Shown: positions 35,865 through 44,091 of the stretch, piece by piece
How the letters are laid out: each line of letters begins with the position of its first letter
Numbering within the stretch: position 1 is the stretch's first letter
From: Actinokineospora diospyrosa
Lineage (GTDB): Bacteria; Actinomycetota; Actinomycetes; Mycobacteriales; Pseudonocardiaceae
Assembly (NCBI RefSeq): GCF_024171925.1
Contig: NZ_JAMTCO010000005.1
Span: 1-64,000, forward strand
Direction of reading: 5' to 3'
Length of the DNA stretch: 64,000 nucleotides
Made by a program: the position numbers and the translations under genes
The notes under the pieces: model-generated
Seen by the model: the letters and a program-made list of their open reading frames with translations, nothing else
Told to the model about the DNA's origin: nothing
Database searches by the model: none

Positions 35865-38600
35865 ATGAAACTAGTTCGCGCGAGCCTGCGCAGACGCGCG
35901 CTCGCCACCGGGGTGGTCGCCGCGACGGCGACCGCGCTCGTGGTGGGCATGGGTAGTGCCGAGGCCGCCGAGGGGGTTGTGCTCGGTGCCGACCGGGCCG
36001 ACGCCATCCCCGGCAGCTACCTGGTCACCTTCAAGGACACCGCGGCCCTGACGTCCACTGTGGACCGGGTCGCCGCCGACGTGGCGTCCCGCTACGGCGC
36101 CAGCGTGCGCACCACGTGGCGCTACGCGCTGCGCGGTTTCGCGGCGGGCATGTCCGCGGCCCAGGCGCGCAAGCTGGCCGCCGACCCGGCCGTGGCCTCG
36201 GTGGAGCAGGACGCCGTCGTCCGCGCCACCGGCACCCAGCCCAACCCGCCGTCCTGGGGCCTGGACCGCATCGACCAGCGCAACCTGCCGCTGAACCAGA
36301 ACTACAACTACGACTCGACCGGCGCGGGTGTCACCGCCTACATCATCGACACCGGTATCCGCGTCTCCCACCGCACCTTCGGTACCCGGGCGACGTGGGG
36401 TACGAACACCGTTGACACCAACAACACCGACTGCCACGGCCACGGCACCCACGTAGCGGGCACCGTCGGTGGCACCGAGTACGGCGTGGCCAAGGAGGTC
36501 AAGCTCGTCGCGGTGAAGGTGCTCAACTGCGCGGGTTCGGGCTCCAACACCGGTGTCGTCAGCGGCGTCGACTGGGTGACCCGCACCGCTGTTAAGCCTG
36601 CCGTGGCGAACATGAGCCTCGGCGGTGGCGCGGCCGCCACCGTCGACACCGCGGTCCGCAACTCCGTCAACGCGGGTATCACCTACGCGGTGGCCTCCGG
36701 TAACGACAACACCAACGCGTGCAATTCCTCTCCCGCGCGTGTTACCGAAGCCATCACCGTTAACGCCACCGCGGAGTCGGACGCCCGCGCGTCGTTCTCC
36801 AACTACGGCACCTGCACCGACATCTTCGCGCCGGGGCAGAACATCACCTCGTCGTGGAAGGACAGCGACACCGCCACCAACCGGATCAGTGGCACCTCTA
36901 TGGCCACCCCGCACGTTGCCGGTGCCGTTGCCCGCTACCTGCAAGGGCGTCCGAACGACACCCCGGCGCAGGTCGCGACCGCTCTGACGAACCAGGCGAC
37001 CGCGAGCAAGGTGACCAACCCCGGTACCGGCTCGCCGAACCGGTTGCTGTTCACCGGTGAAGGCGCGGGCACGCCGACCACGGTCACCCAGCCCGGCAAC
37101 CAGTCCGGCACTGTTGGCACCCCGGCGAGCCTGACCCTGTCGGCCACCGGTGGTACCGCGCCTTACACGTGGACCGCTTCCGGCCTCCCGGCTGGGCTGT
37201 CTATCTCTACCGGCGGTGTCATCTCCGGTACGCCTACCACCGCGGGCACCTACAACGTGACCGTTACCGCTACCCCGGCTTCTGGCACCCCAGGCAGTGC
37301 CTCCTTCTCTTGGACGATTACCGCTCCGCCCGCTGGGGACGCGGAGGTCATCTCGCCCGGTGACCAGAACACCCGCGTAGGCACCCCGGTCAACCTGACC
37401 CTCCAGGCGACTGGCGCGACCCCGCCCTACCGGTGGTCGGCCGTCGGTCTCCCGGCTGGGTTGTCTATCTCTACCGGCGGTGTCATCACCGGTAGCCCTA
37501 CCACCGCTGACATCTACGGCGTGACCGTCACGGCCACCCCGGCGTCGGGTAACCCGGGCAGCACCAAGTTCAACTGGACCGTCACCGATGCTCCTGGTGG
37601 CGACATCACCATTGGCGACCCGGGTCCGCAGACGAGCAAGGTCGGCGACAAGGCAGGCCTGAAGCTGATCGCGTCCGGTGGCACCGGGCCGTACACGTGG
37701 TCCGTCTCGGGTCTGCCGGACGGTCTTACCGCTACCGACGCGGGTGGCTCTGACACCCAGGTCATCCGCGGTACGCCTAGCAAGGCTGGCCAGTTCCGCG
37801 TGACCGCCACGGCTACCGGCGCGACCGGCGGCACCGGTTCGGTCAGCTTCGACTGGACCATCACCGCTGGCGCGACCATCACCATCACCGACCCGGGTGC
37901 GCAAGCGCCCAAGGTCGGCCAGAACGTCAACGTCGCACTGTCCGCGAGCGGTGGTACTGCCCCGTACCGTTGGTCCGCCCGCGGCCTGCCCGGCGGCCTT
38001 TCGATCGACGGCAGCGGTCTCATCACCGGTAGGCCTACCGAGGAGGGCCAGTTCTCTTCGGTCGTCTTCGCTGCCGCCACTGATGGCACCGGCAACGTCA
38101 CCATCGAGTGGAACGTCGGTCCTGCCGGTGGCGGCTGCGGCAGCGCTCCGCAACTGGTGACCAACCCCGACTTCGAGGGCGGCAACACCGGTTGGACCTC
38201 CACCACGGGCGTCATCGGCGCCCACGGCGGCCAGGGCGTCCCGTCCCACAGCGGCACCTACACCGCGTGGCTCGGCGGCCGGGGCACCACCTACACCGAG
38301 AACGTCGGCCAGTCCCTGACGATCCCGGCGGGCTGCTCCTCGTACACCCTGTCGTTCTGGGTCTACATCAACACCTCCGAGACCACCCAGACCCTCGAAT
38401 ACGACAAGATGACCGTTCGACTCGGCACGACCACCCTGAAGACGTACTCGAACCTCAACGCGGGCGCTGACTACCAACAGGTCACCGTCGACGTGAGCGC
38501 CTTCGCGGGTCAGTCGGCCAACCTCCAGTTCGTCTCCACCGAAGACGCCTCACTGCAGACCTCGTTCGTCCTCGACGACGTCACGCTCGCAGTGAGTTGA
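35865..38600 (+). CDS. Secreted S8 (proteinase K-like) serine protease with four Ig-like repeats
   Basis: 911 residues. A Sec signal peptide (cleavage near AEA-AE, residue 34) is followed by an I9 propeptide (about 45-121). The catalytic domain (about 122-398) has Asp162 in IIDTGI, His193 in HGHGTHVAG and Ser345 in GTSMATPH. Four He_PIG/Ig-like repeats of about 85 residues (405-755) each contain APY-W and GLSI-GGVI-G-P. The C-terminal domain (about 757-911) starts [10 protein letters not shown] and ends [14 protein letters not shown]; a homologous domain ends the M4-M28 protein at 60.3 kb. The first two Ig repeats are very alike, suggesting recent duplication. A terminator follows. Confidence 0.93.
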   Translation: MKLVRASLRRRALATGVVAATATALVVGMGSAEAAEGVVLGADRADAIPGSYLVTFKDTAALTSTVDRVAADVASRYGASVRTTWRYALRGFAAGMSAAQARKLAADPAVASVEQDAVVRATGTQPNPPSWGLDRIDQRNLPLNQNYNYDSTGAGVTAYIIDTGIRVSHRTFGTRATWGTNTVDTNNTDCHGHGTHVAGTVGGTEYGVAKEVKLVAVKVLNCAGSGSNTGVVSGVDWVTRTAVKPAVANMSLGGGAAATVDTAVRNSVNAGITYAVASGNDNTNACNSSPARVTEAITVNATAESDARASFSNYGTCTDIFAPGQNITSSWKDSDTATNRISGTSMATPHVAGAVARYLQGRPNDTPAQVATALTNQATASKVTNPGTGSPNRLLFTGEGAGTPTTVTQPGNQSGTVGTPASLTLSATGGTAPYTWTASGLPAGLSISTGGVISGTPTTAGTYNVTVTATPASGTPGSASFSWTITAPPAGDAEVISPGDQNTRVGTPVNLTLQATGATPPYRWSAVGLPAGLSISTGGVITGSPTTADIYGVTVTATPASGNPGSTKFNWTVTDAPGGDITIGDPGPQTSKVGDKAGLKLIASGGTGPYTWSVSGLPDGLTATDAGGSDTQVIRGTPSKAGQFRVTATATGATGGTGSVSFDWTITAGATITITDPGAQAPKVGQNVNVALSASGGTAPYRWSARGLPGGLSIDGSGLITGRPTEEGQFSSVVFAAATDGTGNVTIEWNVGPAGGGCGSAPQLVTNPDFEGGNTGWTSTTGVIGAHGGQGVPSHSGTYTAWLGGRGTTYTENVGQSLTIPAGCSSYTLSFWVYINTSETTQTLEYDKMTVRLGTTTLKTYSNLNAGADYQQVTVDVSAFAGQSANLQFVSTEDASLQTSFVLDDVTLAVS

Positions 38601-38605
38601 TAAAC

Positions 38606-38641
38606 CGCTCGTGGGGCGGGCCGTGACCCGCCCCACGAGCG
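38606..38641 (+). terminator. Hairpin terminator of the subtilase gene
   Basis: CGCTCGTGGGGCGGG pairs with its complement (15 bp) over a 6-nt loop, five bases after the stop. There is no U-tract. Confidence 0.7.
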
Positions 38642-38719
38642 AATCCCGACCTCGCGGCCCGGGAGTACGGTCGGTGCGATCCGGCCCTGCTCCCGGGCCG
38701 CTGGGGTGGGGTGGCGAGG

Positions 38720-38887
38720 ATGCGACGGTTCGCTTGGCCGCTGTACGGGGTGGCTGTTGTCGTTGTTGTTGTCGGGTGGTGGGTCTCGGCGGCCGCCGCT
38801 GGGGATCGGTGGCGGGATGTGGGGTTCCTCATCGCCGTCGCCGCGGTCATGGCGGCGGTGGGCTCGAACCGGGACGGGCGGCGGTGA
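38720..38887 (+). CDS. Small two-helix membrane protein, hypothetical
   Basis: A 55-residue frame: MRRFAWPLYGVAVVVVVVG then a second hydrophobic helix (GFLIAVAAVMAAVG) and a basic end (NRDGRR). Two transmembrane segments of the right length joined by a short polar turn, with a positive N-terminus, make it look real. A GCGAGG lies too close to the ATG to be an ideal ribosome site. The stop is three bases before the end of the WYL gene on the other strand. Confidence 0.5.
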   Translation: MRRFAWPLYGVAVVVVVVGWWVSAAAAGDRWRDVGFLIAVAAVMAAVGSNRDGRR

Positions 38888-38890
38888 TCC

Positions 38891-39829
38891 TCAGCCCCGG
38901 TCCGCCGCGCGGCCCAGGCGGGCGGTCAGCTCCCTGAGGTGCGAGCGCAGCTCCGGCGGCTCGTGGACCTCGAACTCGAACCCGAACGCCGCCACCCAAA
39001 CCGCCAACTGGTCGAGGCTGTCGGACCCCAGGCGCAGCGTGCAGGTCTCGGCGTCGACCGGTTCGACCAGGCCGATGGTGGGCGGGACCTCGTCGGCCAC
39101 CTCGGTCGCGGGGGCGTGCATGGTCAGCCGCGCCCGGTAGCGGAAACGGGTGGTGGTCATGGAGCGCACGAAGTAGCGGCCCACGTCCTGCTCGGGCAGG
39201 TCGCGCGGGGCGAACCGCGGTCCGGTCGGCGTCCGCGGGGTGAGGCGGTCGACGCGGAAGGTGCGCCAGTCGCCGCGACCGGTGTCCCACGCGAGCAGGT
39301 ACCAGCGGCGGCCGCTGTGCACGAGCCGGTAGGGCTCCACGTCGCGCTGTTCGGTCCCGTAGTCGAAGCGCAGCCTGTGGTGGTCGCGCACAGCGGCGGC
39401 GATCGCGGCGAGCGTCGTGGTGTCCACCTCGGCGCCGGGGCCCGCCGTGGTCACCATCGCGGCCGCGATCGTGGCCACCTGGCGCCGCAGCCGCTCGGGC
39501 AGCACGTGGTCGAGCTTGGCCAGTGCCCGTGCGGAGATCTCCTCGATGCCGGTCACCGCCGCCGCCGTCCGCAGCCCAACGGCCACCGCGACCGCTTCGT
39601 CGTCGTCGAGCAGCAGCGGGGGCAACCGGGCGCCGACACCCAGCTGGTAGCCGCCGCCCACCCCGCCCGTGGCGTTGACCGGGTAGCCGAGGTCGCGCAG
39701 CCGCTCGACATCGCGCCGCACCGTGCGCGGGCTCACCGACAGCCGGTCGGCCAGCTCGTGGCCGGTCCAGTCCAGCCGCGCCTGCAGCAGGCCCAACAGG
39801 GACAGCAGCCGCGCCGAGGTCTCCGACAT
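38891..39829 (-). CDS. WYL domain transcriptional regulator (YafY type)
   Basis: 312 residues. The N-terminal HTH_11 winged helix has LADRLSVSPRTVRRDVERLRDLGYPV followed by GGYQLG. A WYL domain (about 140-210) follows, with the signature given here as RRWYLLAWDTGRGDWRTFRVDR. A WCX extension (about 225-300) completes it. These proteins sense nucleic acid or small ligands. ATG at 39829 (MSETSARLL). It is divergent from the NAD(P)-binding protein gene, with a palindrome between them. Confidence 0.92.
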   Translation of the reverse strand: MSETSARLLSLLGLLQARLDWTGHELADRLSVSPRTVRRDVERLRDLGYPVNATGGVGGGYQLGVGARLPPLLLDDDEAVAVAVGLRTAAAVTGIEEISARALAKLDHVLPERLRRQVATIAAAMVTTAGPGAEVDTTTLAAIAAAVRDHHRLRFDYGTEQRDVEPYRLVHSGRRWYLLAWDTGRGDWRTFRVDRLTPRTPTGPRFAPRDLPEQDVGRYFVRSMTTTRFRYRARLTMHAPATEVADEVPPTIGLVEPVDAETCTLRLGSDSLDQLAVWVAAFGFEFEVHEPPELRSHLRELTARLGRAADRG

Positions 39830-39844
39830 GCCGTGGAGTCTCGC

Positions 39845-39877
39845 AGCGATCGCGGCCAGAAAGTGTCCGCGATCGCT
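39845..39877. promoter_or_regulatory. Candidate operator palindrome of the WYL regulator
   Basis: AGCGATCGCGG and CCGCGATCGCT form a perfect 11-bp inverted repeat with an 11-base spacer, centred in the 63-bp divergent region. An 11+11 spacing puts the half-sites two helical turns apart, suiting a dimeric regulator. Control of the NAD(P)-binding protein gene and autoregulation are inferred. Confidence 0.65.
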
Positions 39878-39892
39878 CCTAGCGTCGCCGCC

Positions 39893-40708
39893 ATGACCAT
39901 CCTCGTGTCCGGTGCCACCGGAAACGTCGGCCGCCCGCTGGTGGACCAACTCCTCGCCGCGGGCCACTCCGTCCGCGCTCTCACCCGTGACCCCGCCAAG
40001 GCAGGACTACCTGCCGATGTCGAGTTGTTCCAAGGCAACCTGGCCGACACGGCATCCCTTGCCGCCGCGTTCGCGGGCGTGACCGCTGCCCACCTCATCA
40101 GCTTTGGCGACGACTACGCCCCGTTGTCCAACGCGCCCGCCATCGTCGATCTCGCTCTTAGGGCCGGAGTGCGCAAGGTGACAGTGCTCAAGGGAGACCT
40201 GGAGAAGACCGAGCTGGACAACGCGGTAGCGGCATCTGGGCTCGAGCACACCTACCTCGCCCCAGTCGAGTTCATGTCCAACACTCTTGAGTGGGCTGAC
40301 CAGATCCGCGCTTCTGGCGAAGTCCGGGATGCCTTTCCCACGATGCCCAGTGCTCTAGTCCACGACGCCGACATTGCGTCGGTAGCGGCAACTGCCCTCA
40401 CGTCGGACGGGCACTCAGGTAAGGAGTACTGGCTCACCGGGCCTGAAGCCCTGACCGCACCGGCGAGGGTGGCTGTTCTGGCGGAGGTGTTGGGTCGCGA
40501 CATCCGATTCGTAGAACTGACCCGGGACGAGATCGTCGCCCAGTGGCGAGATGAGGGCTACGGCCCTGACGACATCGAGTTCTTCCTGACCATGCGCACT
40601 ACGCCACCGCCAGCCGGCTACACACCACTCCCGACCATCGAAGAGGTAACCGGGACTCCGGCGCGCACCTTCGCCAGGTGGGCACAAGAGAACGCCCACG
40701 CCTTCTAG
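39893..40708 (+). CDS. NmrA-like NAD(P)-binding oxidoreductase
   Basis: 271 residues. The Rossmann loop SGATGNVGRPLVDQLL is at the start, then VRALTRDP (NADP preference), FQGNLAD, and KVTVLKGD. The Tyr-x3-Lys of classical SDRs is not obvious, which fits NmrA/QOR2-like members that sense or reduce quinones and redox cofactors. ATG at 39893. The pairing with a divergent WYL/YafY regulator is a common arrangement for inducible reductases. The stop abuts that of the next gene. Confidence 0.85.
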   Translation: MTILVSGATGNVGRPLVDQLLAAGHSVRALTRDPAKAGLPADVELFQGNLADTASLAAAFAGVTAAHLISFGDDYAPLSNAPAIVDLALRAGVRKVTVLKGDLEKTELDNAVAASGLEHTYLAPVEFMSNTLEWADQIRASGEVRDAFPTMPSALVHDADIASVAATALTSDGHSGKEYWLTGPEALTAPARVAVLAEVLGRDIRFVELTRDEIVAQWRDEGYGPDDIEFFLTMRTTPPPAGYTPLPTIEEVTGTPARTFARWAQENAHAF

Positions 40709-41353
40709 TCAGCCTCGGTCAAGGAAGGTAAGAACCGCGCGGACGCGGCGGTGCTCCTCGGAGCTGGGTTCTAGACCCAGCTTCGAGAAGATGTTGCCCA
40801 CGTGCTTCTCCACCGCGCCGTCGGAGACCGTCAGCGAGCGGGCGATGGCGACGTTGGACAGGCCCTGGGCCATCAGGCCGAGTACCTCCCGTTCGCGCGG
40901 GGTGAGCAGGTCGATGGGGTTGCGCCGTCCTCTGGCCATGAGCTGTGCGATCACCTCCTGGTCGATGCAGGTGCCGCCGCCCGCGACGCGGTGGACCGCG
41001 TCGACGAACTCGGCCACGTCGGCCACCCGTTCCTTGAGCAGGTAGCCGACACCACCCGCGCCACCGGCGAGCAACTCCACCGCGTACCGCTCCTCGACGT
41101 ACTGCGAGAGCACCAGCACCGGCAGCCCGGGGACCTCCTCGCGGGCGCGCAACGCGGCCCGCAGGCCCTCGTCGGTGAACGTCGGCGGCATCCGCACGTC
41201 GACGATCGCCAGGTCGGGGCGGTGTTCGCTGACCGCGCGCAGCAGCCCGTCCCCGTCGTCGACGGCGGCGACGGTCTCGATGTCCTCGTCGGCCAGCAGG
41301 CGGGTCACCCCGACCCGCAGCAACACCGAATCCTCGGCGATCACCACGCGCAC
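40709..41353 (-). CDS. NarL/LuxR family response regulator
   Basis: 214 residues: receiver domain with the acidic pair in VIAEDS, phosphoacceptor Asp in LAIVDVRMPP and Lys in YLLKERV, then a LuxR helix-turn-helix (LTPREREVLGLMAQGLSNVAIARSL). It overlaps the kinase gene by 13 bases, so the two are translationally coupled. The target genes are unknown. Confidence 0.93.
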   Translation of the reverse strand: MRVVIAEDSVLLRVGVTRLLADEDIETVAAVDDGDGLLRAVSEHRPDLAIVDVRMPPTFTDEGLRAALRAREEVPGLPVLVLSQYVEERYAVELLAGGAGGVGYLLKERVADVAEFVDAVHRVAGGGTCIDQEVIAQLMARGRRNPIDLLTPREREVLGLMAQGLSNVAIARSLTVSDGAVEKHVGNIFSKLGLEPSSEEHRRVRAVLTFLDRG

Positions 41354-42471
41354 GGTAGGTCCGCCCTGATCACTGTCGGCCCACCGATGGGGCTCACCAC
41401 GGTCATCACACCGTCAATCGTCGCAGCGCGGTCGGCCAAGCCCGCCAGCCCACCCCCCGGCCGCAGCACAGCGCCACCATCACCGTCATCGGTGATCTCG
41501 ACAACCACCTGGTCACCCGTCGCCCGCTCGGCCCGCCACACCTTGACCGTCACCTTGCTCGCACCCGCGTGCTTAGCGATGTTGGTCAGCGACTCGCCCA
41601 CGATGAAGTACGCCGTGCTTTCCACCGCGGCGGGCGGACGCGGTTCAACCTGGACAGTTACCTCTACCGGTACCGGGCACTTCGCCGCGAGCGATGACAG
41701 AGCTGCGTCCAAGCCGCGGTCACCCAGCACCGCCGGGTAGATGCCGCGGGCGAGGTCGCGCAGCTCGGCGACGGCCAGCTTCGCGTCCGCGTGCGCCTCG
41801 TCGATCAGCGCTTTCGCCAAAGCCGGGTCGGCGTCCATCTTCACCTTGGCCCGGCCGAGCCCCATCGCGACCGCCACCAGCCGCTGCTGAGCGCCGTCGT
41901 GCAGGTCCCGCTCGATGCGCCTGCGCTCCGCCTCGGCAGCGTCAACTCCGCGAGCGCGCGACGCTTGCAGCCGCTCGGCGCGGGCGGTCAGGTCCTGGGT
42001 GCGGTCGGGGCCGAGCATCGAGATGGTCAGCTGCGAGTGCAGCCAGGCGTAGCGCGGCGCGAGGAACAGGGCCAGCGGGAACAGCGGGACACTCACGATC
42101 CCCAGCGCGAACCCCAGAATCGACAGCGGGAACTCCAACATCAGGTACGCGATGTCCCGCCAGGTCCGCCGGTCGGTCATCAGCGTCTGCCACTGCCGCA
42201 GCATCCCCTCGTCGCCGGACACCATCACCGCCCGCTTGGGCAGGTCGGCACCGAGCAGCACGCGCGCCCACGCCCGGTGCGCATTGCCGAACGCCCGCGC
42301 CAACAGCGCCGCCGCGACCAGGACAGCCACCCCGACCCAGATCACCACGGTGCCAACACCCACGCAGATGAGCGTGACCGTGACCACGAAGGTGAACAGG
42401 CTGAGGGGGAACGCCCCAAGCAGGTAGGCGATCGCCCTAGCCGGGTGCGGGTACCTGCGCGTTTCCATCAT
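41341..42471 (-). CDS. Two-component sensor histidine kinase (HisKA_3)
   Basis: 376 residues. The N-terminal membrane domain (two helix pairs, about 10-165) resembles the PF13796 sensor domain, with IWVGVAVLVAAALLARAF and RTWRDIAYLMLEFPLSI. HisKA_3 follows, with the phospho-His in RIERDLHDGAQQRL, and a HATPase domain with LTNIAKHAGAS and GGGLAGLADR. It overlaps the regulator gene and starts one base inside the stop of the upstream sensor-only gene, so the three form one operon. Confidence 0.92.
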   Translation of the reverse strand: MMETRRYPHPARAIAYLLGAFPLSLFTFVVTVTLICVGVGTVVIWVGVAVLVAAALLARAFGNAHRAWARVLLGADLPKRAVMVSGDEGMLRQWQTLMTDRRTWRDIAYLMLEFPLSILGFALGIVSVPLFPLALFLAPRYAWLHSQLTISMLGPDRTQDLTARAERLQASRARGVDAAEAERRRIERDLHDGAQQRLVAVAMGLGRAKVKMDADPALAKALIDEAHADAKLAVAELRDLARGIYPAVLGDRGLDAALSSLAAKCPVPVEVTVQVEPRPPAAVESTAYFIVGESLTNIAKHAGASKVTVKVWRAERATGDQVVVEITDDGDGGAVLRPGGGLAGLADRAATIDGVMTVVSPIGGPTVIRADLPCAW

Positions 42472-43133
42472 CAGACCCCACTCGGCAGCGGCTCAGCCCG
42501 GTACGACCCGATCAACGACGGCGCCGGCCCCAGCAGCGACCGCGCGAAGTACGCATGCGCCCGCCCCAGGCCCTTGGTGACCGGTAGCGCCAACGCCAGC
42601 AACAGCAGCCCGAGCGCGGCGAACGGCAGCGACTCTATGAAGGAGTCCACCACCAGGAACGGGTGGTCCCAGTCCCCAACCCGCCAGCTACCCGTCGGCA
42701 GGAACCGGTAGTAGAAGGGCAGGAACAGCAGCCCAGCCGTCAGCGACCACATCGTCACCATCACCACGAACTCGAAGATCCCGATCGGGAACAACAACAC
42801 GAAGTAGCTCACATCCCGCCACGTCGCGACATCCCGCACCCGTGCCTTCCACCGCCCCCGCTCCGGCAACGGCACGTACGGCGACGCGATGTAGGTGTCC
42901 AGCATCGCGTAGACCCGCGCCCGCTCCACCCGGGCCGCGACCCGCGCCCCCAGGATCGCCACCGCCAGCACAGGCAGCCCAACCCAGACGACGGCAGTGC
43001 CGATCCCCACGCTGAACAACGTCACCACCGCCACGAACCCCGCGATCCCCACGGGCAGGTTCATCGCCAGGTACCCAAGCGACCCGAGCACCGACGGGTT
43101 CGGTCGGGACCCGTCGCTCTGGATGGTGGTCAT
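42471..43133 (-). CDS. Stand-alone PF13796-like sensor membrane protein
   Basis: 220 residues with four to five transmembrane helices. The sequence parallels the membrane domain of the adjacent kinase: GTAVVWVGLPVLAVAILGARV matches the kinase's first helix pair, and ATWRDVSYFVLLFPIGIFEFV its second. There is no kinase or ATPase domain. It probably arose by duplication of the kinase N-terminus and may act as an accessory sensor. ATG at 43133 (MTTIQSDG) is chosen; 43178 is also open. Confidence 0.8.
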   Translation of the reverse strand: MTTIQSDGSRPNPSVLGSLGYLAMNLPVGIAGFVAVVTLFSVGIGTAVVWVGLPVLAVAILGARVAARVERARVYAMLDTYIASPYVPLPERGRWKARVRDVATWRDVSYFVLLFPIGIFEFVVMVTMWSLTAGLLFLPFYYRFLPTGSWRVGDWDHPFLVVDSFIESLPFAALGLLLLALALPVTKGLGRAHAYFARSLLGPAPSLIGSYRAEPLPSGV

Positions 43134-43300
43134 TGCGTCTCGCCTCCTCAAGCCGTTGACCACCAGCATCGCGGTCAAGAGGGCCCGCCTCCATGGGGGA
43201 CGCTACCGAGCCGGAGGTAGGGCTGCCCCTACCTCCGGCGGCCGGGATGAAACCACTGGACCCGCGCGTTAGACTGACCGGAAGCAGTCCCACCACACAC

Positions 43301-43670
43301 GGGGGTGAACGGTTTCGACTCTGGACGTCGAGTCAGGGGAAGCGTGCAGGTGCAGGCGAGATGACCACCTTAAGCGTCGCTCGCAAAACAATAAGCGCCA
43401 AGACTAACAGTCGCGCTGACTTCGCCCTCGCTGCCTAAGCGAGTGTGAGTCTGTCGGCCCGGGGATGCCTCCGCCCCGGTAGCCGGCATCAGCTAGGAGG
43501 CTCACCGCCAGTCCCGGTCACGGGGGCGAAGCGGGAAAACCACAGTGACTGGGCCCGTCACACCGGCTAGTTCGCGTGACCGGTGGGGCCGAGCAGAGAC
43601 ATAGCGAACTGCGCACGGAGAAGTCCTGGTGAAACGACAGAGGACCCGGGTTCGATTCCCGGCACCTCCA
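43301..43670 (+). ncRNA. ssrA: Transfer-messenger RNA (tmRNA)
   Basis: The 5' end GGGGGTGAACGGTTTCGACT and the 3' tRNA-like end (GGTTCGATTCCCGGCACCTCCA) are classic. The acceptor arm GGGGGTG pairs with CACCTCC and has a discriminator A. CCA is not encoded. The tag frame runs from the resume GCT at 43379 to TAA at 43436-43438 and reads ARKTISAKTNSRADFALAA, ending in the ALAA degron. With SmpB it rescues stalled ribosomes and marks products for ClpXP or Lon. Confidence 0.97.
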
Positions 43671-43677
43671 CGACCTC

Positions 43678-43726
43678 GGCCGACCCATGTCCACGGAAAG
43701 CGTGGACGGGTCGGCCGTCATCGTTT
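43678..43726 (+). terminator. Terminator of ssrA
   Basis: GGCCGACCCATGTCCACG pairs with CGTGGACGGGTCGGCC (one two-base bulge) around a short loop, followed by GTCATCGTTT. Confidence 0.8.
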
Positions 43727-43873
43727 CTGGGGGGCGACCCCCCAGACCCCCACGGTGCGGTGGTTGGGAAGGCGCGGAGCGGCGGGAGTGCGCGGAGCGC
43801 ACGGGGCTGCGGAGCGCCTGGACGACCAGGATGGGGACCCGGCGGGACTCGATCGACCTTCGGTCATCGCATC
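43727..43873. repeat. RNA-gene-trailing repeat element, copy B
   Basis: The first 33 bases are identical to copy A after tRNA-fMet (26027-26059), and the right end GACCTTCGGTCATCGCATC matches copy A with two changes. This copy is 66 bases longer in the middle, where it contains one arm of the direct repeat listed next. Confidence 0.65.
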
Positions 43874-43973
43874 GGGTGGGTAGTCGATAGGGCTTGGTGC
43901 AGAGCGGGCGGGAGTTCGCGGAGCGCATGGGGCTGCGGAGCGCCTGGGCATCCAGGGTGGGGGACCCGGCGGG
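43778..43973. repeat. Direct repeat of about 70 bp, two copies 126 bp apart
   Basis: 43778-43847 and 43904-43973 align closely: GGCGGGAG...CGCGGAGCGCA(C/T)GGGGCTGCGGAGCGCCTGG...GACCCGGCGGG. They look like a local duplication within a gene-free stretch between ssrA and the hybrid kinase. Confidence 0.6.
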
Positions 43974-44091
43974 GGGCTAGCTCGGGGGTATGGGGGCGTC
44001 GCGTGTTGTGGAGTCGAGGTGGTGGTGGGGGGAGGGGCGTGGTTCGCTCTGGGCTGGTTGTTGGAGCGGTGATCGGCGGGTGGGTTGAAGC

